64,000 bases of DNA from Salinarimonas soli (GCF_008386575.1 NZ_VUOA01000018.1:1-64000); one strand, 5' to 3'; positions 51,717 to 60,900 are shown, numbered from the stretch's first letter. Numbers and translations: made by a program. The notes: generated by a model not told the origin, from the letters alone.

Positions 51717-52901
51717 TCAGCCGATGCCGTCGCGGTAGCCGATGGTCTCGGGGTAGACCGTCTCGACGACGCCGAGGCGTCCGTAATACGGGACCACGAT
51801 CCAGATCCCGCGGAACTGCTGCGGAGCGGCCTGCAGGGGGACCAGCGGGTAGCGCACGTAGTCCGGGCGCTGGGTGTACGCGATCATGCGATCGGTCGTG
51901 GCGCCCGGGCGCACCGCCTTGTCGAGCCACTTCACCGACTTGATCTCGAGCTTGATGCCCTTCTCGGCGGTGAGGATGTTGTTCGTCTCAAGGAAGGCGA
52001 GGACGGTCTGGTTGCCCGCCGCCGAGATCACCCGGGTCGCGATGAGGCCGAACGGCACCGGCGCGATGAGGAGCTTCGTCGGGGGCACAGCGTAGCCCGA
52101 CGCGGACCAGACCGAGATCAGGAGCTCGTTGACGTCCTTGAGGATCTCGTCCGGGGTCTTGCTGGCCCACGTCGCGGACGCGGAGGCGCCGTTCGCCACG
52201 TTCGACACGTTGCTGACCTGGGCCGAGTTGGCGAGCCCGGTCAGGTTGATCGTGGCGTCCCCGACATAGACCATCTGGTCCACGTCCATCTGGTGCTTCA
52301 GGTTGAGCACGGAGACCATCTGCGTGTCGATCGGCCGGCCGGTGATGCGGGCACTCTCCAGCTCGGGGATCGTGTAGGCGACCTCGCCGGACCACAGGCC
52401 GAGCGGGCTCGGGATCTTCCCGATGTCGACCGAGACGCGGGGGCTCGCGGTCTGCTCGGTCGAGGCCCAGTTGATGCCGCTCGGGGTGACGCCGCCGCCG
52501 CCGCCGAACGACGACACCGTGTAGGACGAGGAGGTGTCGCCCATCTGGACGTCGGTGCGCAGATCGATGTCACGGGACCAGGTCGTCGAGACGAGCGGCT
52601 CGTGGATCATCGGGTCGAGGCGCTCGAGCTCCCCGACCAGGAAGGCGCCGGCGGAGTCCATCGTGGCCTGGTCGAAGGTCTGGAACGCGTCGCGCAGGTA
52701 GCGCGCGGCCTCCAGCGGGCGGGCGATGTAGGGCCGGGCCAGCGCGAAGCCGCCGGCGGCGAGCCCCATGGCGGCAGGCGCGAGAAGGCTGGAGCCCGCG
52801 ACGGCGAGCCCGGCGTCGGCCAGGGCGGCGGTGGGCTGGAGGACGGCGACGAGGGACGCGGCGAGCACGGAGATCGCCAGCGCGAGGTAGGATCGGGTCA
52901 T
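51717..52901 (-). CDS. Major capsid protein (DUF2184-like)
   Basis: A 394-residue capsid protein. The core segments MDSAGAFLVGELERLDP, RDIDLR and LGLWSGEVAYTIPELE are typical of DUF2184. The first 65 residues are odd: a hydrophobic signal-like stretch (SYLALAISVLAASLVAVL) followed by further Ala/Leu-rich sequence. A GGGA site before the ATG supports this start. The head may be processed by the adjacent protease, which could remove this piece. Confidence 0.82.
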   Translation of the reverse strand: MTRSYLALAISVLAASLVAVLQPTAALADAGLAVAGSSLLAPAAMGLAAGGFALARPYIARPLEAARYLRDAFQTFDQATMDSAGAFLVGELERLDPMIHEPLVSTTWSRDIDLRTDVQMGDTSSSYTVSSFGGGGGVTPSGINWASTEQTASPRVSVDIGKIPSPLGLWSGEVAYTIPELESARITGRPIDTQMVSVLNLKHQMDVDQMVYVGDATINLTGLANSAQVSNVSNVANGASASATWASKTPDEILKDVNELLISVWSASGYAVPPTKLLIAPVPFGLIATRVISAAGNQTVLAFLETNNILTAEKGIKLEIKSVKWLDKAVRPGATTDRMIAYTQRPDYVRYPLVPLQAAPQQFRGIWIVVPYYGRLGVVETVYPETIGYRDGIG

Positions 52902-52961
52902 GTCAGGAGTTCCCTGGGATGGGCTTCGGGATGAGGCGGAGCCCGCCTCGCGCAGGCGGGA

Positions 52962-53444
52962 TCAGATGTTGAAGGCGATCTCGGTGATGCCGTTCGCGTC
53001 GGCCGGGCCCGTGAAGACGGCGCCCACGACCGCAACGCAGTTGCCGCCGTCGGCCGCGGCCTCGATCGCGCCGACCGCCCGGCCCGAGCCCGCCGTGACA
53101 CGCACGAAGACCTGGCCGTCCTTGGCCGCGGTGCCGGCGGCGAGCGCCGCATGGAAGTAGCCGCGCTTCAGGCGGTCGATGACGACGCCGGCGGGCGGGG
53201 TCGCGGCACCAAGGCCGTTCGTGGTCGACTGGGCCGGATAGGGCCGGGTCGCGACGCCGGTCACGACCGAGGCGGCGTCGCCCGAGGCGACGGCCTGCAT
53301 CTTGCCGGAGACGGTCTTCACGAACGTGCCGTAGGCCGTGACCGGGTTCACCGTGTCGTTCTGGCCGGGCTCGATGGTCAGGCTGTCGGAGCGCGAAACC
53401 GCGCCCACGACGCCCGCCGGGATGCGGGTGACGTAGGAGACCAT
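52962..53444 (-). CDS. Capsid decoration/cement protein
   Basis: A 160-residue beta-rich protein between protease/scaffold and capsid genes. SYVTRIPAGVVGAVSR and GYFHAALAAGTAAKDGQVFV resemble DUF2190/structural cement proteins that stabilise capsids. Role inferred from family resemblance and order. Confidence 0.7.
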   Translation of the reverse strand: MVSYVTRIPAGVVGAVSRSDSLTIEPGQNDTVNPVTAYGTFVKTVSGKMQAVASGDAASVVTGVATRPYPAQSTTNGLGAATPPAGVVIDRLKRGYFHAALAAGTAAKDGQVFVRVTAGSGRAVGAIEAAADGGNCVAVVGAVFTGPADANGITEIAFNI

Positions 53445-53488
53445 GGTGGGCTGTCCTCTCTCGTGGGAGCGGGGGTGAACGGGGGCGA

Positions 53489-54802
53489 TCAGCCCGCCTT
53501 GCGGCGGGCCTGGATCATTTCCTGGTACTTCGCCGGGGTCATGCCGCCGGCGGTGACAGGGAGCTGCGTGTCGGAATGGCGCCCGCCGTTGTTCGCGGCG
53601 CGCGCGATCTCGGACGCGGCGCGAAACGCCACGGGCAGGGCGTCGGCGGTGAGCCGCGCCGGGTCGGCCTTGTCGCCGATCGCCGCCACGACGAAGCCCT
53701 TGCGGACCGGGTCGGCGAAGGCGCGGCCCAGCGCGTCGCGCTGAAGGCCGGCGATGGCCGACTGGGTCGCGTCCGCCTTGGCTTTGGCGTCGAACGTCGG
53801 GAGGCGGATGCCGGGCGCGAGGATCTCGGCGCGAGCCTTCACGTCGAGGAAGGCGTCGCGCAGCGCGGCGCTGTCCTGGGTCTTGCCCTTGTCGGCGTCC
53901 TTGTCGTCCTCGTCGTCGCCATCCTCGGCGGGCTTGCCCTTGCCCTCGTCGTCATCCTCGTCGTCGCCGTCCTCGAGCTTGGCGAGGCGATCGGCGAGGC
54001 CCTTCAGGGCGGCGGCATGGGCGGTGGCCTGGTCGGCGAGGATCTTCTCGATGCGACCGAAGCCGTCCTCCAGCCTCTTGTCGTCGTCGTCCTTGCCCTT
54101 GTCGTCCTCGTCGTCGCCGTCGGTGGCCTCCTTCTTGGCCTCCTCGAGCTCCTCCTTGAACGCGGCCTCGTCCCGGGCCTGGAACGCGGTGAGCAGGCGG
54201 TCGTACCAGTGACGCTTGGACATGGTGGTGGGCTCCTTGGGTGACGCGCCTGGGGCGCCGTCTTGGATGGTGAGCGCGGGGCCGCCGCGGGCACGGTCGA
54301 CCAGGGCGACGTGATTGCCGACGATCCGCGTTGCTCGGGCGTAGCCGGGCTTCACCAGCACCCGGTCGCAGTCGTAGCCGCAGGAAATCTCGCGCTTGCC
54401 CGCCTCGACGTCGGCGATGGTGCCGGCGTCGGTGATCAGGAGGTCGGCGACAAGGAACGAAACCTCGTCGCCCTCGCCGCGCCTGGGGTTCAGCACCACG
54501 CCGGCGGCGTCTTCCTTCCACGTTTCGGGTGAGACGAACCGGGGCGGGTGGCCGTTGGTGACCGGCTTGCCCTGGAAGGAGGCGATGGTCTCCGGGGTGA
54601 ACAGGCACTCCTCGTCCCGGTCGACCACCACCATGCGGTTGTCGCCCGGCTCGAGGTCGGGGACCTCTTTTGGCGCGTAGAGCATCGGGCCGGTGCGCGC
54701 GATCCGGACGCCCTCGCAGAACAGGAAGCCCTCGGGCGTGCGGTACCGGGTCCGGCCAATCTGCTCGACGACGAGGACCTCGCGATCGGTCTGCTGGGGC
54801 AT
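53489..54802 (-). CDS. Prohead protease with scaffold tail (DUF2213-like)
   Basis: A 437-residue protein. The first 190 residues match DUF2213 head-maturation proteases (NGHPPRFVSPETWKEDAAG, GYARATRIVGNHVALVDRAR). A very acidic low-complexity region with repeated DDEDD-like runs and a Lys-rich helical part follow; this is typical of an internal scaffold. It ends in a helical domain (TPAKYQEMIQARRKAG). A single-chain protease-scaffold fusion seems likely. Confidence 0.78.
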   Translation of the reverse strand: MPQQTDREVLVVEQIGRTRYRTPEGFLFCEGVRIARTGPMLYAPKEVPDLEPGDNRMVVVDRDEECLFTPETIASFQGKPVTNGHPPRFVSPETWKEDAAGVVLNPRRGEGDEVSFLVADLLITDAGTIADVEAGKREISCGYDCDRVLVKPGYARATRIVGNHVALVDRARGGPALTIQDGAPGASPKEPTTMSKRHWYDRLLTAFQARDEAAFKEELEEAKKEATDGDDEDDKGKDDDDKRLEDGFGRIEKILADQATAHAAALKGLADRLAKLEDGDDEDDDEGKGKPAEDGDDEDDKDADKGKTQDSAALRDAFLDVKARAEILAPGIRLPTFDAKAKADATQSAIAGLQRDALGRAFADPVRKGFVVAAIGDKADPARLTADALPVAFRAASEIARAANNGGRHSDTQLPVTAGGMTPAKYQEMIQARRKAG

Positions 54803-54835
54803 GGCGGTCTGGGATCCCCGGTGTAAGGTGGTGGC

Positions 54836-55084
54836 ATGACGAGCCGCCCGCCCCGCACGACCTATCCGCCCGACGAGGTGTCGGCCGATCTGCGCGAGGA
54901 GGCGGATGTCCGTGCCCTGGAGGGTGAGACCGAGGAGGGTGAGGAGATGCTCACCACCGCGGCCGACGTGATCGATGCCTGGACCGTGGCGCTGCGCCGG
55001 ATCGCCCGAGGCGAGGCCAACGCGTCGGCCATCGCGCTCGGTGCCCTGATGGCTTGGGGCGCGACGCTCAACGAGCCGGAATAA
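54836..55084 (+). CDS. Small hydrophilic protein (possible moron), 82 residues
   Basis: A plus-strand frame of 82 residues between two minus-strand late genes, ending inside the end of the MuF gene (17-base overlap). Acidic, helical (REEADVRALEGETEEGEEML) with a hydrophobic end. It has a plausible ATG but only a weak ribosome site. It may be a small moron or a chance frame. Confidence 0.4.
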   Translation: MTSRPPRTTYPPDEVSADLREEADVRALEGETEEGEEMLTTAADVIDAWTVALRRIARGEANASAIALGALMAWGATLNEPE

Positions 55085-55832
55085 TCGCTTCAGGATAGCA
55101 GCGGCAGTTCGGGAAGCTCCCGGCGTGCCCCGTCATGCGGTCGAGCACAGGCGGGCTGTCCCAGCGAACGACCTTGCCCTCCATGGCGCGGTGCGACGGC
55201 CGGACGTCGGTGTCCTTCGAGGTCCGCCAGACGTACTCCTCGGACCCGATGTGGAGCGCGCGGGCCTCGGTCAGCGCCGTGGCCGTCCGGCTCACCTCGG
55301 TCCGCGCGATCGTGTTCGCTCGGGCCTCGCTCACTTCTCCGAGCCGCATGATCTTGGCTCCGACCGCTTCGGCCCGGATCCCGGAGGTCCGCGCCTCGAG
55401 CGCGATCTTCTGGGCGCGGGCCGCGGCGTCACGCGGCAGGGAGGTGATCAGGCCGACCTGCTCGGTGAGCTTCTCCCGCATCACGGCGCCGGTCGGGGCG
55501 CGGCGGATCTCCTGGCGCAGGCTCTCGCTCATCTGAGCGGCGGCCCTCATCCAGGCCTGCTCGTTCCGCGCCGCGACCTCGGTCACCATGGAGCGCCCGA
55601 CAGCGCCGGCCCAAGGCTCGATCAAGGCGGCATACCGGTTCAGCGCGGCCGTGATCAGGACCTCGGCGCCGAGCTCATTGAAGCCGAGGCCTCGCACGAT
55701 GTCGTCGATCGCCCGCGCGACCTTGCGCAGCTGGCGGGCGTACCCGATCTCGGCGCGCCTCGCCTGCGCGAAGGCCTGTCGTTCGGCCGGGCCGGCCCGG
55801 TCCAGGGTCAGGCGCCGGCAGTTCAGGCACAT
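55068..55832 (-). CDS. MuF-like minor head protein
   Basis: A 254-residue head morphogenesis protein. It has the long helical body and the terminal TEVSRTATALTEARALH, YVWRTSKDTDVRPSHRAM and CRCYPEAI motifs of Mu gpF/SPP1 gp7-like proteins. It starts at 55832 with MCLNCRR. The ATG overlaps the stop of the small upstream gene (ATGA). Confidence 0.8.
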   Translation of the reverse strand: MCLNCRRLTLDRAGPAERQAFAQARRAEIGYARQLRKVARAIDDIVRGLGFNELGAEVLITAALNRYAALIEPWAGAVGRSMVTEVAARNEQAWMRAAAQMSESLRQEIRRAPTGAVMREKLTEQVGLITSLPRDAAARAQKIALEARTSGIRAEAVGAKIMRLGEVSEARANTIARTEVSRTATALTEARALHIGSEEYVWRTSKDTDVRPSHRAMEGKVVRWDSPPVLDRMTGHAGSFPNCRCYPEAIIPAR

Positions 55833-56089
55833 CAGGCCTTGGCCTTCGGCGCCTTGCCCTGCTCGGCGAGCCAGTCCCGTGCCGCGGGCTCGCCGGGGAA
55901 GATCAGGGTGGGGCCGTTCTCGACCTCGATCACGTGGGCGATCGAGGGGTCGTAGGGGTGCTCGCGCGGGCCCTGCGCGATGACGCGCGCCGCATCGTCG
56001 TGCCGGACCTGGCCGGCGGCGACGGCGCGCCACGCGGCGTCGTCGAACTCGCCGCGGACCACGTAACGGGGAAGGGTCTCGTCGGTCAT
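55832..56089 (-). CDS. Small phage protein, 85 residues
   Basis: A short protein, MTDETLPRYVVRGEFDDAAW at the start, then ARVIAQGPREHPYDPSIAHV. It overlaps the portal and MuF genes by four bases each, so it is very likely translated. Function unknown; perhaps a small head-associated factor. Confidence 0.6.
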   Translation of the reverse strand: MTDETLPRYVVRGEFDDAAWRAVAAGQVRHDDAARVIAQGPREHPYDPSIAHVIEVENGPTLIFPGEPAARDWLAEQGKAPKAKA

Positions 56090-57564
56090 GCGGCTTGCCT
56101 CGTGGTGTCGGTCTCGTCGTCGGGATCGGCGGCGTCGTCCGGCTCGGGGTCGGGCACGGCGTCGTCCTGGTCCGGATCCGGGTCGAGCGCCTCGCCGGCG
56201 GCGGGAGGATCGGCCTCCGCGTCGTCGATCTCCTCGTCCGTGATGTTCGACCAGACCCCTGTCGCGTCGCTGGCCTGGCGCAGCTCGCGCAGCGCGGTCT
56301 GCCGGCCGATCACCCCGGAGTCGAACGCGCCGACCACCGCCGTGGTGACCGTGTTCGCGTTCGTGGCCCGCTCGGTGTCGGAGAGCTGCCAGAGCGGCCG
56401 GAACCGGAACCCGAACCCGCGCTGCGGCTCGGTGCCGAGCACGGAGCGGTGCAGCACGTCGAGCAGGACCGTGAAAGGGCGGCGCAGGACCCGGTTCTGC
56501 TGGGCCGCGACGCCGTCGTAATAGGTGCGCAGGTCTGCGTCCCCGCTCGCGTTGAGCCCCGCCGGCGACTGTCCGAAGAGGCGGACCAGCGGGATCTGGA
56601 GCGCGCCCGAGATCTGCTGACCGAACTGCAAGATGACGTCGGAGAGACCCGAGAAGGTGTACTGGTGCGTCTCGAACTTGTCCTTCGCATCGACGAGGGT
56701 CAGCCCCTCGGCGGTCTGGTACTCCCGGATCGCGGCGACGTTTCGGGCCAGCGCCGCGAGGCCCGGGCCGCCCGCGGCGAGGAGCTCGCGCAGGCCGTCG
56801 ATCGAGAGCGTGCGCAGGTGCGCCTTGTGGACGAGCTGCGCCGCGCCGAGCGTCGCGCTGTCGAACGCGGTGAGCCGGTCGTAGAGGCGCTCGATCACGG
56901 ACATGCCCCAGCCCTGGAGCTGCTGGCGCTGGTAGAACGGCAGGTCGAGGCCCTCGACCCGGATCACCCGGCTGTGGTGGATCCGCTTGCCGCGCAGCGC
57001 AGGCGCGTTCGCCGCCGTGTCGTAGTAGACCGGCTTGCCGAGATCGGGGCCGAACTCCGTGACGAGATCCGACGAGGTCTGGACGAGCCAGCGATCCATC
57101 GCGAGCAGGCCGCGGAACTGGCCCTGCTTGATCGTCTCGACCCGGAGCGGCGTCGAGACGTCCTGGCCGTCGATCAGCATGACGGCGAGGCCGCCGCCGT
57201 AGAGCCGGGCCCACTTGATCGCCTCGTTGACCCCCGTCATGACGGCAAGGTCGTCGATCGCGGCGTCGATCTCCTCGATATCGTCGGGCTTCGTCGTGCC
57301 CGAGATCTCGACGCCGGCCCGGGTCATGTCGTCGGCGACGATGTCGACCGCGAGGCCGGGCAGCCAGGCGCTTCGGTACATCGCCTCGAGGACGCGAGGC
57401 ACCGAGCTGAGGCTGTTCGTGACGTAGGTCGCGGCGTCGCCCGCGTTCCCGGCGCCCTGGCCGGTGCGGGTCGCGACATTCCTGAAGCCGTCCTGGAGCG
57501 GGGCCGCCGGCGTGGGGCGCGCGGCGGTGGCCGTCACCCGATGGCGCCGGTTCTTGCGGCTCAT
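56086..57564 (-). CDS. Portal protein (DUF1073-like)
   Basis: A 492-residue portal subunit. Features include LEAMYRSAWLPGLAVDIVAD, KWARLYGGGLAVMLIDGQD, the SRVIRVEGLDLPFYQRQQ segment and IPLVRLFGQSPAGLNASGDA, as in DUF1073 portals. The C-terminus is acidic and low-complexity. It forms the dodecameric DNA gate. Confidence 0.82.
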   Translation of the reverse strand: MSRKNRRHRVTATAARPTPAAPLQDGFRNVATRTGQGAGNAGDAATYVTNSLSSVPRVLEAMYRSAWLPGLAVDIVADDMTRAGVEISGTTKPDDIEEIDAAIDDLAVMTGVNEAIKWARLYGGGLAVMLIDGQDVSTPLRVETIKQGQFRGLLAMDRWLVQTSSDLVTEFGPDLGKPVYYDTAANAPALRGKRIHHSRVIRVEGLDLPFYQRQQLQGWGMSVIERLYDRLTAFDSATLGAAQLVHKAHLRTLSIDGLRELLAAGGPGLAALARNVAAIREYQTAEGLTLVDAKDKFETHQYTFSGLSDVILQFGQQISGALQIPLVRLFGQSPAGLNASGDADLRTYYDGVAAQQNRVLRRPFTVLLDVLHRSVLGTEPQRGFGFRFRPLWQLSDTERATNANTVTTAVVGAFDSGVIGRQTALRELRQASDATGVWSNITDEEIDDAEADPPAAGEALDPDPDQDDAVPDPEPDDAADPDDETDTTRQAA

Positions 57565-59072
57565 TGCTCACCCCAGATCTTCAGGTACTGCGCGAGGTCG
57601 AACGATCCGCCGACGGCGAGCTCGTTGAACGCGCCCGAGAACGCGTCGACCTGGTCGTCCTTCGCCGCGGACGGGAACGAGGTCAGCTCCTCGAGGAAGG
57701 CGCCGATCCACGGTCCCTCGACGAGCCGGATGTTGCCGGCCTCGGCCTGCGCCGCGGCGGGCAACGCCCGGGTCTCCTTCGACCCGGTCTCGCGCATCGC
57801 CTTGGCGATGAAGCCCGAGAGCTTGCCGACGAGGTACTGAGCCTGGGCTTTGCCGGCCTGGCCCGGGTCCTCGGGGACGACGATCTGCGTCTCGAATCCG
57901 TCCTGGCCCGCGGTCGAGACGATCAGGCGCTCGACGTCACGGGGCGAGAACCGACCCCGCACCACGTCCTCGACGTAGAACACGCCGTCGGTGTCGCGGC
58001 TCATCCTCAGGCCGACGGTCCAGTCCGCGTTGTTCCCGGCGGCCTCGTCCGTCGCGGCGAGGTCCCAGCGCCGGACGCGCTTCGCCTTGGCGGGCGCTGC
58101 GGGGACGACCGGGAACCAGTGCCGCTTGAACAGGCTGCCCTCGCGGAGCACGGGCTCCTGGAGGTACTGGCCCGAGAAGCTGTAGCCGTGAACCCGTAGG
58201 GTCTCGATCCGGGCCTCGTCGTGCTTCTTGGGCCACAGCGGGCCGGCGGGCAGCCCGTGCGGGATCTGGACCCCGTGGGTGTACTCCGGCGGATAGGGCC
58301 GGTCGTCGTCGATCAGCACCGGCAGGAGCAGATGGTGCCAGGGCTCGCCCGAGCCGCCCTTGAGCAGGAAGCCCGAGAAGTCGTCGACGTGCAGGCGCTG
58401 CATAATGACGATGACGGGCACCGTCTCAACGGCGAGCCTCGACTTGAAGGTTGAGTGCCAGCGGTCGTTGATCTTGGTCCGCTCGATCTCCGAGGCCGCG
58501 TCGTCGGGCTTCAGCGGGTCGTCGATGATGAGCGCGCCCGTGAAGCCGGGTTCCATCGTGCCGGCGCGAAAGCCTGTGATCGGACCACCGGCCGCCGCGG
58601 CCATGAGGCCCCCGCCGGCTTCCGTCCGCCACAGCCCCTTCGCGTCGGTGTCGTCGCGGATCCTGATCGGCCAGAGGTCGCGAAACCCCTCCAGCCGGAT
58701 CATGTCGCGGATCTTGTTCGAGTTCTCCAGGGCGAGCTGCCCGTTGAACGACGCGTGGATGAAGCGGGCCCTTGGGTTCAGCGCGAGGCCGCGGGCCACG
58801 AAGTAGATCACCGCGAGCTCGGTCTTCGTGTAGCCCGGCGGCACGTTGATGATGAGCCGCTGGATCTCGCCCGAGAGCACCCGGTCGAGGGTCCGGCACA
58901 TCACCTCGTGGTGCGGCCCGACCAGGAAGGGCGAGCCCTCGCGCTCCTCGAAGAATCGGCACGCGAAGGCGAGATGGCTCGCCTCGCAGTCGAGGCGGTC
59001 GAGCTCCCTAAGTCCCGCGAGCGGGTCCGCCAGCGCGGCGCTCAAGGATCGCTCGAAGGGCGTCTCGCTCAT
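57561..59072 (-). CDS. Terminase large subunit
   Basis: A 503-residue packaging motor. An ATPase domain has the deviant Walker A NVPPGYTKTE (about residues 76-85) and Walker B ALIIDDP. The nuclease domain has DLAATDEA, VPEDPGQAGK and AKDDQVDA with the metal-binding Asp residues. The start at 59072 (MSETPFER) gives a normal N-terminus but overlaps the small subunit gene by 65 bases. Confidence 0.87.
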   Translation of the reverse strand: MSETPFERSLSAALADPLAGLRELDRLDCEASHLAFACRFFEEREGSPFLVGPHHEVMCRTLDRVLSGEIQRLIINVPPGYTKTELAVIYFVARGLALNPRARFIHASFNGQLALENSNKIRDMIRLEGFRDLWPIRIRDDTDAKGLWRTEAGGGLMAAAAGGPITGFRAGTMEPGFTGALIIDDPLKPDDAASEIERTKINDRWHSTFKSRLAVETVPVIVIMQRLHVDDFSGFLLKGGSGEPWHHLLLPVLIDDDRPYPPEYTHGVQIPHGLPAGPLWPKKHDEARIETLRVHGYSFSGQYLQEPVLREGSLFKRHWFPVVPAAPAKAKRVRRWDLAATDEAAGNNADWTVGLRMSRDTDGVFYVEDVVRGRFSPRDVERLIVSTAGQDGFETQIVVPEDPGQAGKAQAQYLVGKLSGFIAKAMRETGSKETRALPAAAQAEAGNIRLVEGPWIGAFLEELTSFPSAAKDDQVDAFSGAFNELAVGGSFDLAQYLKIWGEQ

Positions 59073-59514
59073 CTTGGTCCAAGCCCTTGAGATCCGGCCG
59101 GACCTGCGCCTCGATGGGACCACCGCCCTTGCCGGTCAGCTCCCTCCGGTTCGTGAACGCGTCGCCGCATTCCTTCGCGATCTGCTCCAGGAGCTCGGCG
59201 ACGAGGGGCGCGTTGCCCCGGGCCTCGGCCCGCTCGACGAGCCGCTGCAGGATACGGAGCCGCACCGCCTTGTTGGCCACGGGGATCGCCGCGGTGTCCT
59301 CCAGGAAGGCCTTGCGGGTCTCGGCGAAGATCGCGCGCCACTTCTCGGACAGCTTGGCCCCGGCGCGCTTGCCCGGGTCGTAGCCCTCGACCTGCTGGCG
59401 GGTCACGACCTGCCCGAACTCGGCCTTGACCGCCTCGACCACCACGGAGGGCTGATCGAAGCAGGCAAGTCCCTGGACGATGAAGGCTTTCACCTCATCG
59501 GTGAGCGTGGCCAT
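59008..59514 (-). CDS. Terminase small subunit (DUF2280-like)
   Basis: A 168-residue helical protein: VKAFIVQGLACFDQPSVVVE, GYDPGKRAGAKLSEKWRAIF, and RLRILQRLVERAEARGN. These match DUF2280, which usually sits right before terL and recognises the packaging site. The last 65 bases overlap the large subunit gene in another frame. Confidence 0.75.
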   Translation of the reverse strand: MATLTDEVKAFIVQGLACFDQPSVVVEAVKAEFGQVVTRQQVEGYDPGKRAGAKLSEKWRAIFAETRKAFLEDTAAIPVANKAVRLRILQRLVERAEARGNAPLVAELLEQIAKECGDAFTNRRELTGKGGGPIEAQVRPDLKGLDQDERDALRAILERRAGGPARGT

Positions 59515-59544
59515 GGGTCGTGCCTCGTCTTGCCGGGGTCAAGC

Positions 59545-60177
59545 CTAGAGCCGCCCGCCGCAGGTCCCGCACGCGCCCCGGAGTTCGTCGGCGCCGATCA
59601 GGGGCGCCTGGGCCGCGGCCCGGACCAGATCGGCGGTGCGGCCCGCCGCGGCCCCGACCCCGTAGCGGACTACGATGGAAACGAACTCCTCGACGTCGTG
59701 GCCGCGCAGCGCGAAGGCGGGCGATCCGTCGCGGCGGAACTTCGGAGCCCCGAACCCGTCGCGCTCCTGGCCGCAATGGAGCAGCTCGTGCTCGACGAGC
59801 GAGCAGAACGCGGCGTCGCTGGCCTGATCGGCGTAGCCCGCATCGATCGTGACGAGGAAGTCCGGCAGCTCGCCGAACCACTCGCAGAGCTGCTGGATCT
59901 GCCGGCCCTTCGACCAGCGCCCACCTTGGAACGTCGTCATCTCGGCCTGGCCCACGACGGTGTTGCCGTGGCGGGCGTTGCCCGTCGAGGTCCACACGAA
60001 GCCGATCGCCGCGTCCCGGAGGTGCTCGTGCTCCTCGTTGAGGAGCGGGGCGTCCTCCGCGATGAACGTCGCGTGAGCCCACGCCGCGAGCTCGGGCGCG
60101 GGCCGGAACGGGCGACCGGTGAGCGCGCCTTCGGCGCCGAGGAGGTCCTCGGGCGGGCGCGGCCGGGTGCCGATCAC
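59545..60177 (-). CDS. Putative phage metallopeptidase (HExxH)
   Basis: A 210-residue protein with an SLVEHELLHCGQ segment, which holds an HExxH zinc site, and WTSTGNARHGNTVVGQAEMT before it. Similar proteins are called putative phage metallopeptidases of SprT-like shape. The C-terminus has a CGTCGG pair. The start is GTG at 60177, overlapping the upstream stop (GTGA). It lies next to the terminase genes, so a head role is possible but unproved. Confidence 0.7.
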   Translation of the reverse strand: MIGTRPRPPEDLLGAEGALTGRPFRPAPELAAWAHATFIAEDAPLLNEEHEHLRDAAIGFVWTSTGNARHGNTVVGQAEMTTFQGGRWSKGRQIQQLCEWFGELPDFLVTIDAGYADQASDAAFCSLVEHELLHCGQERDGFGAPKFRRDGSPAFALRGHDVEEFVSIVVRYGVGAAAGRTADLVRAAAQAPLIGADELRGACGTCGGRL

Positions 60178-60455
60178 GGGAGCAGCCCGAACCGGCGCAG
60201 CACGAAGACGACCCGGCCCGCGATGAAGCGCTGTGCCGGCTCGGTGACGAGCTCGGCGTCGGTCGGCACCTGGTGCATCGCGTCGGCCACGACGTCCTGG
60301 ACGAGGCGTTCGACGGGTTGCGCCGACATGAGCGCGCGGGCCTCGGCCGGGGTGACCGTCACCCCGAGCGGGATCCCGGCGAGGGCCGGCCGCGCCGCAC
60401 CGACCGCCTGGCCGGCCTGTGAGCAACGCGTGCAGGACATCGCGGCTTTCACCAT
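60174..60455 (-). CDS. Small phage protein, 93 residues
   Basis: A short protein with a CTRC motif near the start and helical, hydrophobic-rich remainder ending in RRFGLLP. It overlaps the metallopeptidase start by four bases and is thus probably translated. Unknown family. Starts at 60455 or 60440 are both possible. Confidence 0.5.
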   Translation of the reverse strand: MVKAAMSCTRCSQAGQAVGAARPALAGIPLGVTVTPAEARALMSAQPVERLVQDVVADAMHQVPTDAELVTEPAQRFIAGRVVFVLRRFGLLP

Positions 60456-60527
60456 AGATTTTACATTCCCTTGCCGGGCTTCTCGCTCCTGCTACGCTCC
60501 TGTCTCCCAAGGGAAGAGTACAGGGGT

Positions 60528-60866
60528 ATGCGTATGATCAAGAGGATCGTAATCGCGCTCGTCGCTCTCGCGGCGTGCGCCTTCATGCCGGTCAGGGCTT
60601 CCGAGGCGACGAACAAGGCGCTTGCCAACTTCGAACGCAGCTCGGAGGCCGCGGAATACACTCGCCGCGGCGGCTCAAGGAGCTACAGCAGGAGCTATCG
60701 TCGGAGCTACTCGCGGAGCTACCGGCGAACCTACACGCGCGGCTATTACCGCCCGCGGACCCGGTACGTCCGGTCCTATTATCGTCCGTCGCGCGCCCGC
60801 TACGTGCGGTCCTACTATCGCTCCCGCCCGGTCTACCGCTCGCGGGTCTACTATCGCCGGTACTGA
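60528..60866 (+). CDS. Exported Arg/Tyr/Ser repeat protein (moron)
   Basis: A 112-residue protein with a signal peptide (MIKRIVIALVALAACAFMPV and Ala-Ser at the end) and a mature part made almost only of RSYYR/SRSY-like repeats from about residue 45 onwards. It is very basic and aromatic. No family recognised. It lies alone on the plus strand among minus-strand genes. Similar basic, aromatic tails can bind nucleic acid or surfaces; this is speculative. Confidence 0.65.
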   Translation: MRMIKRIVIALVALAACAFMPVRASEATNKALANFERSSEAAEYTRRGGSRSYSRSYRRSYSRSYRRTYTRGYYRPRTRYVRSYYRPSRARYVRSYYRSRPVYRSRVYYRRY

Positions 60867-60900
60867 TGGCGGATGGGTCCGGCGCGGTGTCGCGCCGGGC

